From the NCBI GenBank assembly GCA_029240105.1, contig JARBTR010000005.1, forward strand, positions 1 through 64,000: a stretch of 64,000 nucleotides of DNA, read 5' to 3'. Position numbers and translations under genes: made by a program. The stretch comes from Caryophanales bacterium (lineage in GTDB: Bacteria > Bacillota > Bacilli > JARBTR01). Below the pieces are notes generated by a model. That model had not been told where the DNA came from. It worked only from the letters and a program-made list of their open reading frames with translations, and made no database searches. Positions 9,411 through 18,015 of the stretch are shown here, one piece after another (within the stretch, counting starts at the first letter, position 1; each line of letters starts with the position of its first letter).

Positions 9411-9581
9411 ATGTTTAAAGGTAAAGATAGGGATAATGATACAGTAAATGAAATACATGAAAGTGAATTTGTAACAAATCATTCAAATAAGAAACATCTT
9501 TTTAAACAAATGAACGGAGAAACTAGACAAACCCAAATGGATTTTAAAACACAAGTTCATAAAAAAAATAATATGAAATAG
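9411..9581 (+). CDS. Small hydrophilic protein of unknown function (56 aa)
   Basis: ATG at 9411 is preceded by AAGGAG at good spacing, the frame is open for 56 codons, and a terminator follows at once. The protein is charged and polar, rich in Lys, Asn, His and Gln, with no signal peptide or membrane segment. It is divergent from mutY. I do not recognise the family. Composition recalls small spore proteins, but no motif proves it. Confidence 0.6.
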   Translation: MFKGKDRDNDTVNEIHESEFVTNHSNKKHLFKQMNGETRQTQMDFKTQVHKKNNMK

Positions 9582-9583
9582 AG

Positions 9584-9611
9584 CCTTAAGACAATGTCTT
9601 AAGGTTTTTTT
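9584..9611 (+). terminator. Terminator of the 56-aa gene
   Basis: The stem CCTTAAGACA / TGTCTTAAGG is followed by seven T and starts 2 nt past the stop codon. Confidence 0.85.
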
Positions 9612-9656
9612 GTATAATCATACTTATAATTAATGAATAGTTAGAGGTAATGGATC

Positions 9657-10580
9657 ATGATACATCCAGCATTTATAAAAGAAATTCCTGAATTAGCTAA
9701 TAACATTATTGATATTATGAATATTACTCATGGTTGGTCAAAAGATAGGAAATATAAAGTTAGAGTTGATTCAGGGGAAACTTTTCTATTAAGGATATCC
9801 AGTGAGTCTGAAAAGGAACGGAAACTATTCGAATATGAATCAATGCGGTGCCTTTCAAATTTAAATGGAAATATTTCAAAGCCTATAGCTTTTGGGAACT
9901 TATCTTCTACTAATGAAATTTATACATTATTAACTTGGATTAATGGTGAAGACGCAGTAAAAGTCATGACCAATCTTACAGAGACTGAACAGTATCATTT
10001 GGGTTTTAAGGCAGGACAAATACTTAAAAAGATTCATTCTATAGGAAAAAGGGAATTAACAACATCATGGAGTGAATTTTACAATAGTAAGTTAGATCAA
10101 AGTATTGAAAATTATAAGAACTGCGCTTATCGCTTTAATCATGATGAGATTGTTTTAGATTTTATTGAAGGGCACAGGCAATTGTTAGAAGGGCGCCCTA
10201 TAACAATTCAACATGGGGATTTCCACTTAGGAAATATGGTTATTTCTGATGATAATGAACTGGGCATAATAGATTTTAATCGGTTGGATTACGGAGATCC
10301 ATGGGAAGAATTCGATCGAATGATTTGGACGTATAAGATATCAAGACATTTTGCAACAGGTCAGATAAATGGATATTTCAGTAATGAGCCTCCTGAAAAA
10401 TTTTTTCAATTGATGGCACTTTATTCAGCGAGAGGACTTTTATCCTCTATTCCATGGGCAATTCCATTTGGAGATAGAGAAATTCAAATCATGTTGAAAA
10501 ATGCTGAGGTTATTTTTGAAAGTTATCAGGGGTTTGAAACGATTTATCCCCTATGGTATTTGAAAAACGTTTCATGTTGA
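9657..10580 (+). CDS. Aminoglycoside phosphotransferase family kinase
   Basis: A protein of the APH/choline kinase fold that transfers phosphate from ATP to a small molecule. The catalytic loop is IQHGDFHLGNMV (about residues 180-191) and the metal-binding Asp is in LGIIDFNRLDYGDPWEEFDR. Length 307 aa is in the family range. GAGGTAA precedes the ATG at 9657. The substrate cannot be read from the sequence. It may be an aminoglycoside, another antibiotic or a metabolite. It stands alone between a small gene and ppaC. Confidence 0.8.
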   Translation: MIHPAFIKEIPELANNIIDIMNITHGWSKDRKYKVRVDSGETFLLRISSESEKERKLFEYESMRCLSNLNGNISKPIAFGNLSSTNEIYTLLTWINGEDAVKVMTNLTETEQYHLGFKAGQILKKIHSIGKRELTTSWSEFYNSKLDQSIENYKNCAYRFNHDEIVLDFIEGHRQLLEGRPITIQHGDFHLGNMVISDDNELGIIDFNRLDYGDPWEEFDRMIWTYKISRHFATGQINGYFSNEPPEKFFQLMALYSARGLLSSIPWAIPFGDREIQIMLKNAEVIFESYQGFETIYPLWYLKNVSC

Positions 10581-10633
10581 TAATTGATTTGTGATAGAAT
10601 ATCTAGGAAATTTTATATGAAAGAGGAATTTAA

Positions 10634-11566
10634 ATGACAACAGTTTACGTTTCAGGGCACAGAAATCCAGATACAGATTCTATTTGCTCACCACTTGCTT
10701 ATGCGGTATTAAAAAATAAATTAGATTCAAGTCAAAAATATGAACCCATTCGTTTGGGAAATGTTAGCAATGAAACAAAATTCATTTTGGATTATTTCAA
10801 AGTTGAAACTCCAATGCTCGTAAAGGATGTTGAAGCTGGGCAAAAATTAATCCTAGTTGATCATAATGAATTTGTACAAGCTGTTAGTGGCGTTGAAAAA
10901 GCTGAACTTCTTGAAATCGTGGACCACCATAAAATCAATTTCAGTTGGCCAAATCCAATTTTTGTACGTACAGAAACTACTGGCTGCTCTGCAACCATTA
11001 TCACAAAAATGTTTCGTGAAAATAACGTTGAAATTGATCCTCAAACAGCTGGATTATTAATGAGTGCTATTCTCTCTGATTCATTAATTTTTAAATCACC
11101 AACTTGTACGCCAGAAGATGAAAAAATCTGCCGTGAATTAGCTATTATTGCAGATGTTAAAGATGTTGAATCATACGGCCTCGAAATGTTAAAAGCTGGT
11201 ACGACATTAGCAGGAAAAACAGTTGAAGATATTTTTAACGTAGATTTTAAAGATTTCGTTGAAGGTTCAGTGAAGTATGGCGTTTCACAAGTTAATACAA
11301 TGGATATTGAAGGATTCATTCAATCTTCAAAATCAGATATGCTTACATATATGAAAAAGCTTACTGAAAAAGGTGAATATGATTTCTTGCTCTTATTGTT
11401 AACTGACATCATAAAAGAAGGATCATTACTAATTTCAACTGGAAATGTTGGAATTGTTGAGGCAGCTTTTGAGATTAAATTAGAAGATGATGTGAAATAT
11501 GTACCTGGAATTCTATCTCGTAAAAAGCAAGTTATACCTGTTTTGACAAAAACCATTCTAGGTTAA
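10634..11566 (+). CDS. ppaC: Manganese-dependent inorganic pyrophosphatase (family II)
   Basis: Cytosolic DHH-family enzyme hydrolysing pyrophosphate. It has the N-terminal block GHRNPDTDSICS with metal-binding His and Asp, the DHH signature in EIVDHHK, and the C-terminal substrate-binding SRKKQVIP. Length 310 aa is close to the 309 aa of the B. subtilis enzyme. AAAGAGG precedes the ATG. It stands alone with a terminator downstream. Confidence 0.95.
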   Translation: MTTVYVSGHRNPDTDSICSPLAYAVLKNKLDSSQKYEPIRLGNVSNETKFILDYFKVETPMLVKDVEAGQKLILVDHNEFVQAVSGVEKAELLEIVDHHKINFSWPNPIFVRTETTGCSATIITKMFRENNVEIDPQTAGLLMSAILSDSLIFKSPTCTPEDEKICRELAIIADVKDVESYGLEMLKAGTTLAGKTVEDIFNVDFKDFVEGSVKYGVSQVNTMDIEGFIQSSKSDMLTYMKKLTEKGEYDFLLLLLTDIIKEGSLLISTGNVGIVEAAFEIKLEDDVKYVPGILSRKKQVIPVLTKTILG

Positions 11567-11594
11567 CATGGAAATCAAAGTGAATAAAAAAACT

Positions 11595-11624
11595 AAGCAT
11601 TGAGGATTTTCTCAATGCTTTTTT
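11595..11624 (+). terminator. Terminator of ppaC
   Basis: The stem AAGCATTGAG / CTCAATGCTT has a 6-nt loop and is followed by a T run. Confidence 0.85.
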
Positions 11625-11728
11625 CGTTAAATAAGGAATTATTTAGACAATTTTTATAAGAATATTGCACTTTAAAGGAAGCATACTAATGGTTGCCATA
11701 GGCAAAGATGATAAAAGGAGCTAATAAT

Positions 11729-12367
11729 ATGCACACACAACAACACGGTCAGACACATCAAAATATGCAAACAGGCACAGTGCCTCCACAATTGAATCAC
11801 GGTGCTCGTGAAATTCTAGCTGTAACAGATGCATTAGGTGCTTCAATTGATACGATGAATCAGTATTTAATTTTTCGCCAACATGTAAAAGGTCCAGAAC
11901 TACTTGGAATAATAGACCGCCAATACAAATTTATGCAAGATGAATACAACATCTTAGTTGAGTGTTACCAATCTGGTAAAGATCCATCACATCCAACTGG
12001 GAAGTATAACATGCAAACAAATAATGATTTTGTTTATGGGATTAAACCGGGTCAACCAAAAAAACCATTCCAATCAATTAATGAAATATCTGATGAATTT
12101 GTAGGTGCACGATTACTTGGAGCAATAAAAGCTGGTACAAACGCAAAAGTTGTAGCCGCTATTGAATCAACTAATCCAGTAGTACGCAGAGTACTTGCTG
12201 ATTCTATTCCTAACTGCATGGAAATGGCTTATGAATTATCTATTTTCATGAATAAGAATGGATTCTACCATGTTCCACAATTCCCTGAGCAAGATGCACA
12301 ACAATTATTAAATGCTTTCGCAGTTTCAACTGGACAACCACAAATGCCTGCTAATAATACACATTAA
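11729..12367 (+). CDS. Spore coat protein, CotF family
   Basis: A 212-aa protein with a Gln/His/Thr-rich N-terminal tail followed by a CotF-like helical domain. Ferritin-like helix pairs are visible around LLGIIDRQYKFMQDEYN and in the second half. The start is set at 11729, because AAAGGAG is well placed before it. An earlier in-frame ATG at 11708 lacks a site. Proteins of this family are deposited in the spore coat. Its place beside housekeeping genes gives no further clue. Confidence 0.8.
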   Translation: MHTQQHGQTHQNMQTGTVPPQLNHGAREILAVTDALGASIDTMNQYLIFRQHVKGPELLGIIDRQYKFMQDEYNILVECYQSGKDPSHPTGKYNMQTNNDFVYGIKPGQPKKPFQSINEISDEFVGARLLGAIKAGTNAKVVAAIESTNPVVRRVLADSIPNCMEMAYELSIFMNKNGFYHVPQFPEQDAQQLLNAFAVSTGQPQMPANNTH

Positions 12368-12382
12368 GATACTATTTGATAA

Positions 12383-12415
12383 AATGTCATGGATTCGTTC
12401 CATGACATTTTTGTT
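12383..12415. terminator. Bidirectional terminator between coat gene and recX
   Basis: The stem AATGTCATGGA / TCCATGACATT has a 5-nt loop and is followed by T-rich sequence on the plus strand. It sits between two convergent genes only 55 bp apart, so it can serve both. Confidence 0.75.
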
Positions 12416-12422
12416 TTTATTT

Positions 12423-13262
12423 TTAGAAATCAGAAAAATTTTCAATTTCACCGGTCTCAATGACTTCTTTTCCATTGTTTAAAAATTTTGTAATAAGAGC
12501 TATTGAATATCCTTTCCCAAAAAGGGCCTTTTTCATTTTTTGATTATAATCATAACCCTCATAGTTGCGATATTTTCTATGATATTTGTAACCAATCATA
12601 CAAAGCGTTTCCCATTCAGTAGAATCCCTTGGTTCATCACATTCTGATATTGCCTTTTTTGCTTGGTCCACAGAAAATCCCTTATTCAAAATAAATTGAA
12701 AAGTCTTTTGATAGGCTTCCCGATAGGACGTTTTTTGCTTTTTAAATGATTTTTTCGCCCATTTTATTGCATTTTCAAATTGTAATTCTTCTGGATATTC
12801 TGTTAATGCTTCATCTTGAATGGATGCAATGACTCCTTTTTCAAATAGCCCTTTTCGAATTTCTAATGGCCCCTTACCTGAAACATTCATCTCATTCCGA
12901 ACATATGCCATTGCAAATTTAAGATCATCTAAATATCCATATTGACTTAGTCGGTTAACAACTTCCTCAATAATTTCTTCTTCACACTCATGTTCCTTTA
13001 GATAGGTTTTAATTTCCTTTTCAGATCTTGGCCTGTATGAAATATAATTCATGGATGCATTAAAAAATTTACTAACTAAATCATCGAATTGAATCTGAGT
13101 CATTTCTTCAGCACTTAATTCTTTACCTTTGGATAACGCAAAGCGCACTAGAGTGTCATCACTTACACCAAAAGCAAATTCCGAGACTCCGTTATTATCC
13201 AAGTAGATATTAAATCGATTCGTGTTCTTTTTTTGTTGCTCAATTTTAGAAATAATTGGCAT
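12423..13262 (-). CDS. recX: Recombination regulator RecX
   Basis: RecX binds RecA filaments and tunes recombination and the SOS response. The protein is built of repeated three-helix units, for example RPRSEKEIKTYL...IIEEVVNRLSQYGYLDD (about 75-115). Length 279 aa is typical of Bacillus RecX (about 260-275 aa). It is monocistronic here, convergent with the coat gene. Confidence 0.88.
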   Translation of the reverse strand: MPIISKIEQQKKNTNRFNIYLDNNGVSEFAFGVSDDTLVRFALSKGKELSAEEMTQIQFDDLVSKFFNASMNYISYRPRSEKEIKTYLKEHECEEEIIEEVVNRLSQYGYLDDLKFAMAYVRNEMNVSGKGPLEIRKGLFEKGVIASIQDEALTEYPEELQFENAIKWAKKSFKKQKTSYREAYQKTFQFILNKGFSVDQAKKAISECDEPRDSTEWETLCMIGYKYHRKYRNYEGYDYNQKMKKALFGKGYSIALITKFLNNGKEVIETGEIENFSDF

Positions 13263-13362
13263 ATTTTTACTTCTTTCTAATTTTATACGTTCATTTTACA
13301 CGAAAGGGTTAGAAAAAATAGAGAAACTTGTGTAAAATATTTTCTGATTGAATTTTTATAAA

Positions 13363-13479
13363 GGTGCTAAGCGAACTGTTTCACCATATAGAAAAATATT
13401 CAAACATTTTAAGCAAGCGTAGCGTGAAGCGCTCCGAAAATGGATTGGAGTTTTTCGTAAGGTTAACCCGCGAAGCCCG
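13363..13479. repeat. GGTGCTRAG...GAAGCCCG repeat element, copy A
   Basis: It begins with GGTGCTAAG and ends with GCGAAGCCCG, the same end boxes as the copies at 41.1-41.5 and 46.7 kb. The 117-bp interior differs from those copies. It fills most of the gap between recX and the yfmM-like pseudogene and ends 19 bp before that gene's ATG. Confidence 0.7.
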
Positions 13480-13498
13480 TAAATAGTGAGGGTATCGA

Positions 13499-14954
13499 AT
13501 GAGTGTATTAAATGTAAAAAACCTAAGTCATGGGTTTGGAGATAGAGCCATTTTTAATGATGTGTCCTTTAGACTTTTAAAAGGAGAACATGTAGGACTT
13601 ATTGGAGCAAATGGTGAGGGTAAATCTACCTTCATGAATATTGTTACTGGGAAGTTGCAACCAGATGACGGAAAAGTTGAGTGGTCACGCAAAGTACGAG
13701 TAGGCTATTTAGATCAACATGCAGTTCTTCAAAAGGGCATGTCTATTCGTGATGTCCTAAGTTCGGCTTTCAAATATCTTTTTGATATGGAAACTGAAAT
13801 TGGTGAGTTGTACGGAAAAATGGGAGATCCAGATGCCGATGTAGAGAAACTCCTTGAGGAAGTTGGCGAGCTACAAGAATTCCTAGATCATAACGATTTT
13901 TATCAAATCAATTCTAAAGTAGAAGAGGTTGCACGTGGTTTAGGCTTAGATGAGGTTGGACTTGACCGTGATGTTCAGGATTTAAGTGGTGGACAAAGAA
14001 CGAAAATCTTATTGGCTAAACTCTTATTAGAAAAGCCAGAGATTTTATTATTAGACGAGCCGACGAACTATTTAGACGAAGCGCATATTGAATGGTTAAA
14101 ACGATATTTGCAAGAATACGAAAATGCATTTATTTTAATTTCACATGATATTCCATTCCTAAATTCAGTTATCAATATTATTTACCACATGGAAAATCAA
14201 GAATTGAACCGGTATGTTGGAGATTATAATTATTTCTTAAGTGTATATGAAATGAAAAAATCACAACTTGAAGCTGCTTATAAAAAACAACAACAAGAAA
14301 TAGCTGATCTAAAGGATTTTGTTGCGCGAAATAAGGCAAATGTTGCGACACGAAATATGGCGATGTCTAGACAAAAGAAATTGGATAAGATAGATGTTAT
14401 TGAACTTGCGAAAGAAAAGCCAAAACCAGAATTCAATTTTAAAGAATCACGTGCATCTAGTAGGTGGGTTTTCCAAACAGAAGACCTAGTTATTGGTTAT
14501 AACGAGCCATTATCCCGTCCGCTGAATCTAAAGATGGAACGCGGTCAAAAGATTGCCTTTGTTGGAGCAAACGGAACAGGAAGTAAAAACTTCAAACTAC
14601 AACACATGTATCGAAGAAATTTGGAACACCTTCCCTCATCTAAACCAAGCTGAGGTTCGTGCTGCACTGGCGAAATGCGGTCTCACAACGAAACATATCG
14701 AGAGTAAAATCGAGGTTCTCTCGGGTGGAGAAAAAGCAAAAGTTCGTCTTTGCAAATTATTAAATATTGAAACAAACTTACTTGTTCTTGACGAGCCAAC
14801 TAACCACTTAGATGTTGACGCAAAAGAAGAATTAAAACGTGCTTTGAAAGCATATCGTGGTAGCATCTTAATGGTTTCGCATGAACCTGAATTTTACCGT
14901 GATATTGTAACGGATGTCTGGAACTGTGAAGATTGGACAACGAAAGTTTTCTAG
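13499..14954 (+). pseudogene. yfmM: ABC-F ATPase gene (YfmM-type), broken by an internal deletion
   Basis: ABC-F proteins carry two ATPase domains and act on the ribosome. The first domain is intact: Walker A GANGEGKST, signature LSGGQRTK, Walker B EILLLDEPTNYLDE, then the charged interdomain linker. In the second domain the frame runs to GANGTG (about residue 360) and is lost at about 14580. It resumes in the next frame at VKTSNYNTCIEE, with signature LSGGEKAK and LLVLDEPTNHLD intact. Compared with the family, the rest of Walker A and about 35 residues are missing. That fits a deletion of roughly 100 bp that is not a multiple of three. A truncated product of 384 aa could still be made. The full family length is about 520 aa. 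Confidence 0.85.
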
Positions 14955-14977
14955 TTATTCAAACAATAAATTACTTT

Positions 14978-15022
14978 AAACTCAATTGATTTCACTTTTA
15001 ACATGAATCAATTGAGTTTTTT
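14978..15022 (+). terminator. Terminator of the yfmM-like pseudogene
   Basis: A 14-bp perfect stem (14978-14991 with 15006-15019) is followed by a T run, 23 bp past the stop codon. Confidence 0.85.
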
Positions 15023-15039
15023 AAAAAGGGGAGTATTAG

Positions 15040-15936
15040 ATGAAAATTATTAAAGTTACAGAAGAATTAGTACCTGCTTTTAAATCATTTTGTATCAAAC
15101 ACCGAGATCAGGTAGATGATTCTTATTTAACTGATGAGGACTTAGAAGAATTTGTTTTAGACGGTAATAATCCAAGTGTGATTGGTTATGACCAAGAGGG
15201 GTATATCATTGCTGCTGCTTCTTTGATTGTTGATGAACCTAATCGAAAAGCACGATTCCGTATTTTACAATCTGAAGAAGATGATATAGCTATATATCAA
15301 TTGCTACTAAAAGCTATTTTAGAATATACTCCTGAAATTGATATATTTACGATTTACGGGGATGAACCTCGCAAAGAATTTTTTGAAATGCTAACAAAAC
15401 TAGGCTTTGAACTTGAACGCTATATATACGTAATGGATCGCGATGACAATGGTTCAGAGCTTTCAGTGGAGCTTCCTGAAGGTTTTTCTTTAGAAACAAT
15501 GACTTTTAATCATGATGAAGAAGAATATATGAAGATTCGTAATGCAGCCTTTTCAGCATTAGTTGGAAGTTCACCAATGTCCCTTGAACAAGTAAAAGAT
15601 ATGAAAAATTGGTTCGAACACTGGGAAAATGGGATTCAATTTTTGAAACATGAGGAGAGAAAAGTAGGGTTGATTCGTATGAGCTTGCATCCAGACGGCG
15701 ATGATGGAATTGCGGCAGTCGAACCTATTGCTATATTGCCAGAGTATCATCGAAAAGGTCTAGGTAGACAGCTTCTCCGTGCAGGTTTAAAATTTGCTCA
15801 ACAAAACGGAGTTAAGAAGTGCACTTTATGCGTGAACGCAACGAATGAGAAAGCTGCGGATCTCTACAAAAGGGAAGGATTTAATCCAGTAAAAATAGTC
15901 CTCTGTTGGAGATTAGATAAAAATTCAAAGGAGTAG
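15040..15936 (+). CDS. Tandem GNAT acetyltransferase
   Basis: A 298-aa protein with two GNAT folds. The N-terminal one (about 1-135) is degenerate. The C-terminal one (about 150-295) carries the acetyl-CoA loop PEYHRKGLGRQLL (about 230-242) and the final NEKAADLYKREGF. AAAGGGGAG precedes the ATG. The tandem layout is like mycothiol synthase, but the acceptor is unknown and Firmicutes do not make mycothiol. Confidence 0.8.
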   Translation: MKIIKVTEELVPAFKSFCIKHRDQVDDSYLTDEDLEEFVLDGNNPSVIGYDQEGYIIAAASLIVDEPNRKARFRILQSEEDDIAIYQLLLKAILEYTPEIDIFTIYGDEPRKEFFEMLTKLGFELERYIYVMDRDDNGSELSVELPEGFSLETMTFNHDEEEYMKIRNAAFSALVGSSPMSLEQVKDMKNWFEHWENGIQFLKHEERKVGLIRMSLHPDGDDGIAAVEPIAILPEYHRKGLGRQLLRAGLKFAQQNGVKKCTLCVNATNEKAADLYKREGFNPVKIVLCWRLDKNSKE

Positions 15937-15953
15937 CAATGCTACTCCTTTTT
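15927..15953 (+). terminator. Terminator overlapping the end of the GNAT gene
   Basis: The hairpin AAAGGAGTAGC / GCTACTCCTTT contains the stop codon of the gene in its left arm and is followed by T. Confidence 0.75.
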
Positions 15954-15961
15954 GCTGCTTT

Positions 15962-16810
15962 CTATTCTCCATTTGCAATTGTAAAAGTAGCAATCTCCAT
16001 TTGACCGGGTTTTAAGTTGATTACTTTTTCTTCTGTATGAAAAGCATTCGGCCCAGCCATCCATGGTTCCACACAGACATATTTTTCGGGTGTCTCTGAC
16101 CATACAACAACAACAGGAAACTCTTTACTAAATGTAAGAATAACCTTTTTATTATCTTGACCAATAACTACTTTTTGTTCAGATAGGTCATAAAAAGCTT
16201 TTGAAGGCTCTATTTCCATCTGTTCAAGTGGAGTTTCTTGATTGTGAAATTCAAAAGTACTTGTGTCCATATACTTTTTCGAAGGAATTTCGTAAGTCGT
16301 TTCTTTATGGTTTCCTAAGAAATATGGATGAAAACCTGCGTAGAATGGCATTGTTAGATCAGAATGGTTTTCATATTGCTGGTGAATCAACATCTTTCCC
16401 TCTTCAAGCACGTATGTAAACGTAATTAAAAATTCATATGGATACACTTCAAATGATTCATCTGTATCTTGCAAGGTTAGAGTGACCGAACTATCATCCA
16501 TTCCATCAACATCCCAAGGCATGTTTCGAGCAAAACCATGCTGTTTTAAAGATATTATTTCTCCATCTACATTATATTGATTATCTGCAATTGCACCGCT
16601 GATAGGAAATAAAATTGGATTCCCGCCACGAATATTTTTTGTTGTATCCGTAACGGTTTCTTCATTTAGATATAAAATTTCTTCACCATTAAGGATAAGC
16701 TCTAGTAAAATTCCACCTCTCTCCGGGCAGATCACAGCTCTAGAATTTGTGCTTTTTTCTGTAATTTCCAATACCTCATATCCATATTTCATTTTTTTCG
16801 TTACGGCCAT
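15962..16810 (-). CDS. Aldose 1-epimerase family protein
   Basis: A 282-aa protein of the galactose mutarotase-like fold, a soluble enzyme interconverting sugar anomers. The family features seen are GGNPILFPISG (substrate-binding Asn-Pro loop), LKQHGFAR with the conserved His, AGFHPYF with the catalytic-type His, and a late Glu in CVEPWMAGPNAF. It resembles the YeaD/hexose-6-phosphate mutarotase side of the family. It stands alone, convergent with the GNAT gene. Confidence 0.78.
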   Translation of the reverse strand: MAVTKKMKYGYEVLEITEKSTNSRAVICPERGGILLELILNGEEILYLNEETVTDTTKNIRGGNPILFPISGAIADNQYNVDGEIISLKQHGFARNMPWDVDGMDDSSVTLTLQDTDESFEVYPYEFLITFTYVLEEGKMLIHQQYENHSDLTMPFYAGFHPYFLGNHKETTYEIPSKKYMDTSTFEFHNQETPLEQMEIEPSKAFYDLSEQKVVIGQDNKKVILTFSKEFPVVVVWSETPEKYVCVEPWMAGPNAFHTEEKVINLKPGQMEIATFTIANGE

Positions 16811-16909
16811 TCATTTGATCTCCTTTTGCAGTAAAAGTGATTTAATAATTGTTTACTTTTAGTATAATGATTTTTAAGTAAAAAAAATAGGACAGGCAGG
16901 AGAATGTAT

Positions 16910-17941
16910 ATGAAAAAATGGATTGATTTACGAAGTGATACAGTAACGAATCCAACAGACAAAATGCGTGAAGCTATGTTTCATGCTGTTGTAGGCGATG
17001 ATGTTTACGAGGACGATCCAACTGTAAAAGAATTAGAAGATTATGCTGCAGATCTAGTAGGAAAAGAAGCGGCGTTATTTGTTCCAACTGGCACATTTGG
17101 AAATCAGCTGGCTGTATTTACACATTGCAAACGGGGAGATGAGGTCATCTTAGGTGAAGATTGTCACATCATTGCCCATGAAGTTGGTGCAGCTGCGGTT
17201 ATTTCTGGAGTACAACTCCGAACACTTGAAACGAAACGCGGAATGATGAATCTTGATAAAATTGAAGCTACCATTCGACCATTTGAAGACTTACATTGGC
17301 CAGAAACAGGATTAATTTGTTTAGAAAATGCATATTCAGACGGTGCAGTTCCAAGTTTAGAATATATGAAGTCCGTGAAATCAATTGCAAAAAAATACAA
17401 TCTTCCTATTCATTTGGATGGAGCAAGACTCTTCAATGCAGCGACAAACTTAGGTGTTCCTGCAAGCGAAATTGTAAAACATGTAGATACAGTTCAGTTC
17501 TGTTTATCTAAAGGTTTATGCGCACCAGTTGGGTCAATCGTTGCTGGGTCAAAAGAATTTATAATCCGCGCTCGTAAAAATCGAAAGTTACTTGGCGGTG
17601 GAATGAGACAGGTTGGTTTCCTAGCAGCTGCTGGATTGATTGCATTGAAAGAAATGACCCTTCGCCTACATGAAGACCATGAAAATGCACGATACTTTGC
17701 GGAAAAGCTAAAGGAAATTCCATGTATTTATTTATCAGAAACACCGATCGACATTAATATGGTTTTCTTCAAAATTAACCAAAATAAGTTAACTGATGAG
17801 GAAATATTGGACCTTCTTTTAGAAAAAGGGATCAAATCAAATGGACCAGAAGCTGGTTACTGGCGTTTTGTAACACATTATTGGATTTCAAAAGAAGACA
17901 TACATTATGTAATTGAAGTGCTTAAGAAAATTTTGGAATAA
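16910..17941 (+). CDS. ltaE: Low-specificity L-threonine aldolase
   Basis: PLP enzyme cleaving L-threonine and allo-threonine to glycine and acetaldehyde. The PLP lysine is K201 in CLSKGLCAPVGS. The N-terminal block DLRSDTVT and HLDGARLFNA with the PLP-binding Asp are typical. I choose the ATG at 16910, because GGAG (16899-16902) is 7 nt from it and only 1 nt from the in-frame ATG at 16904. Length 343 aa is normal. Confidence 0.92.
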   Translation: MKKWIDLRSDTVTNPTDKMREAMFHAVVGDDVYEDDPTVKELEDYAADLVGKEAALFVPTGTFGNQLAVFTHCKRGDEVILGEDCHIIAHEVGAAAVISGVQLRTLETKRGMMNLDKIEATIRPFEDLHWPETGLICLENAYSDGAVPSLEYMKSVKSIAKKYNLPIHLDGARLFNAATNLGVPASEIVKHVDTVQFCLSKGLCAPVGSIVAGSKEFIIRARKNRKLLGGGMRQVGFLAAAGLIALKEMTLRLHEDHENARYFAEKLKEIPCIYLSETPIDINMVFFKINQNKLTDEEILDLLLEKGIKSNGPEAGYWRFVTHYWISKEDIHYVIEVLKKILE

Positions 17942-17947
17942 AAAAAT

Positions 17948-17989
17948 AACGGTTTACCATCAAATTGTACAGATGGTAAACCGTTTTTC
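17948..17989 (+). terminator. Terminator of ltaE
   Basis: A 14-bp perfect stem AACGGTTTACCATC / GATGGTAAACCGTT is followed by T5. Confidence 0.85.
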
Positions 17990-18015
17990 ATGTTATATAT
18001 CTCATTATTTAATCA

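Noticed and set aside
15040-15936. Mycothiol synthase
   Set aside because: Only the double-GNAT layout is shared. Bacilli use bacillithiol, and no mycothiol genes are near.
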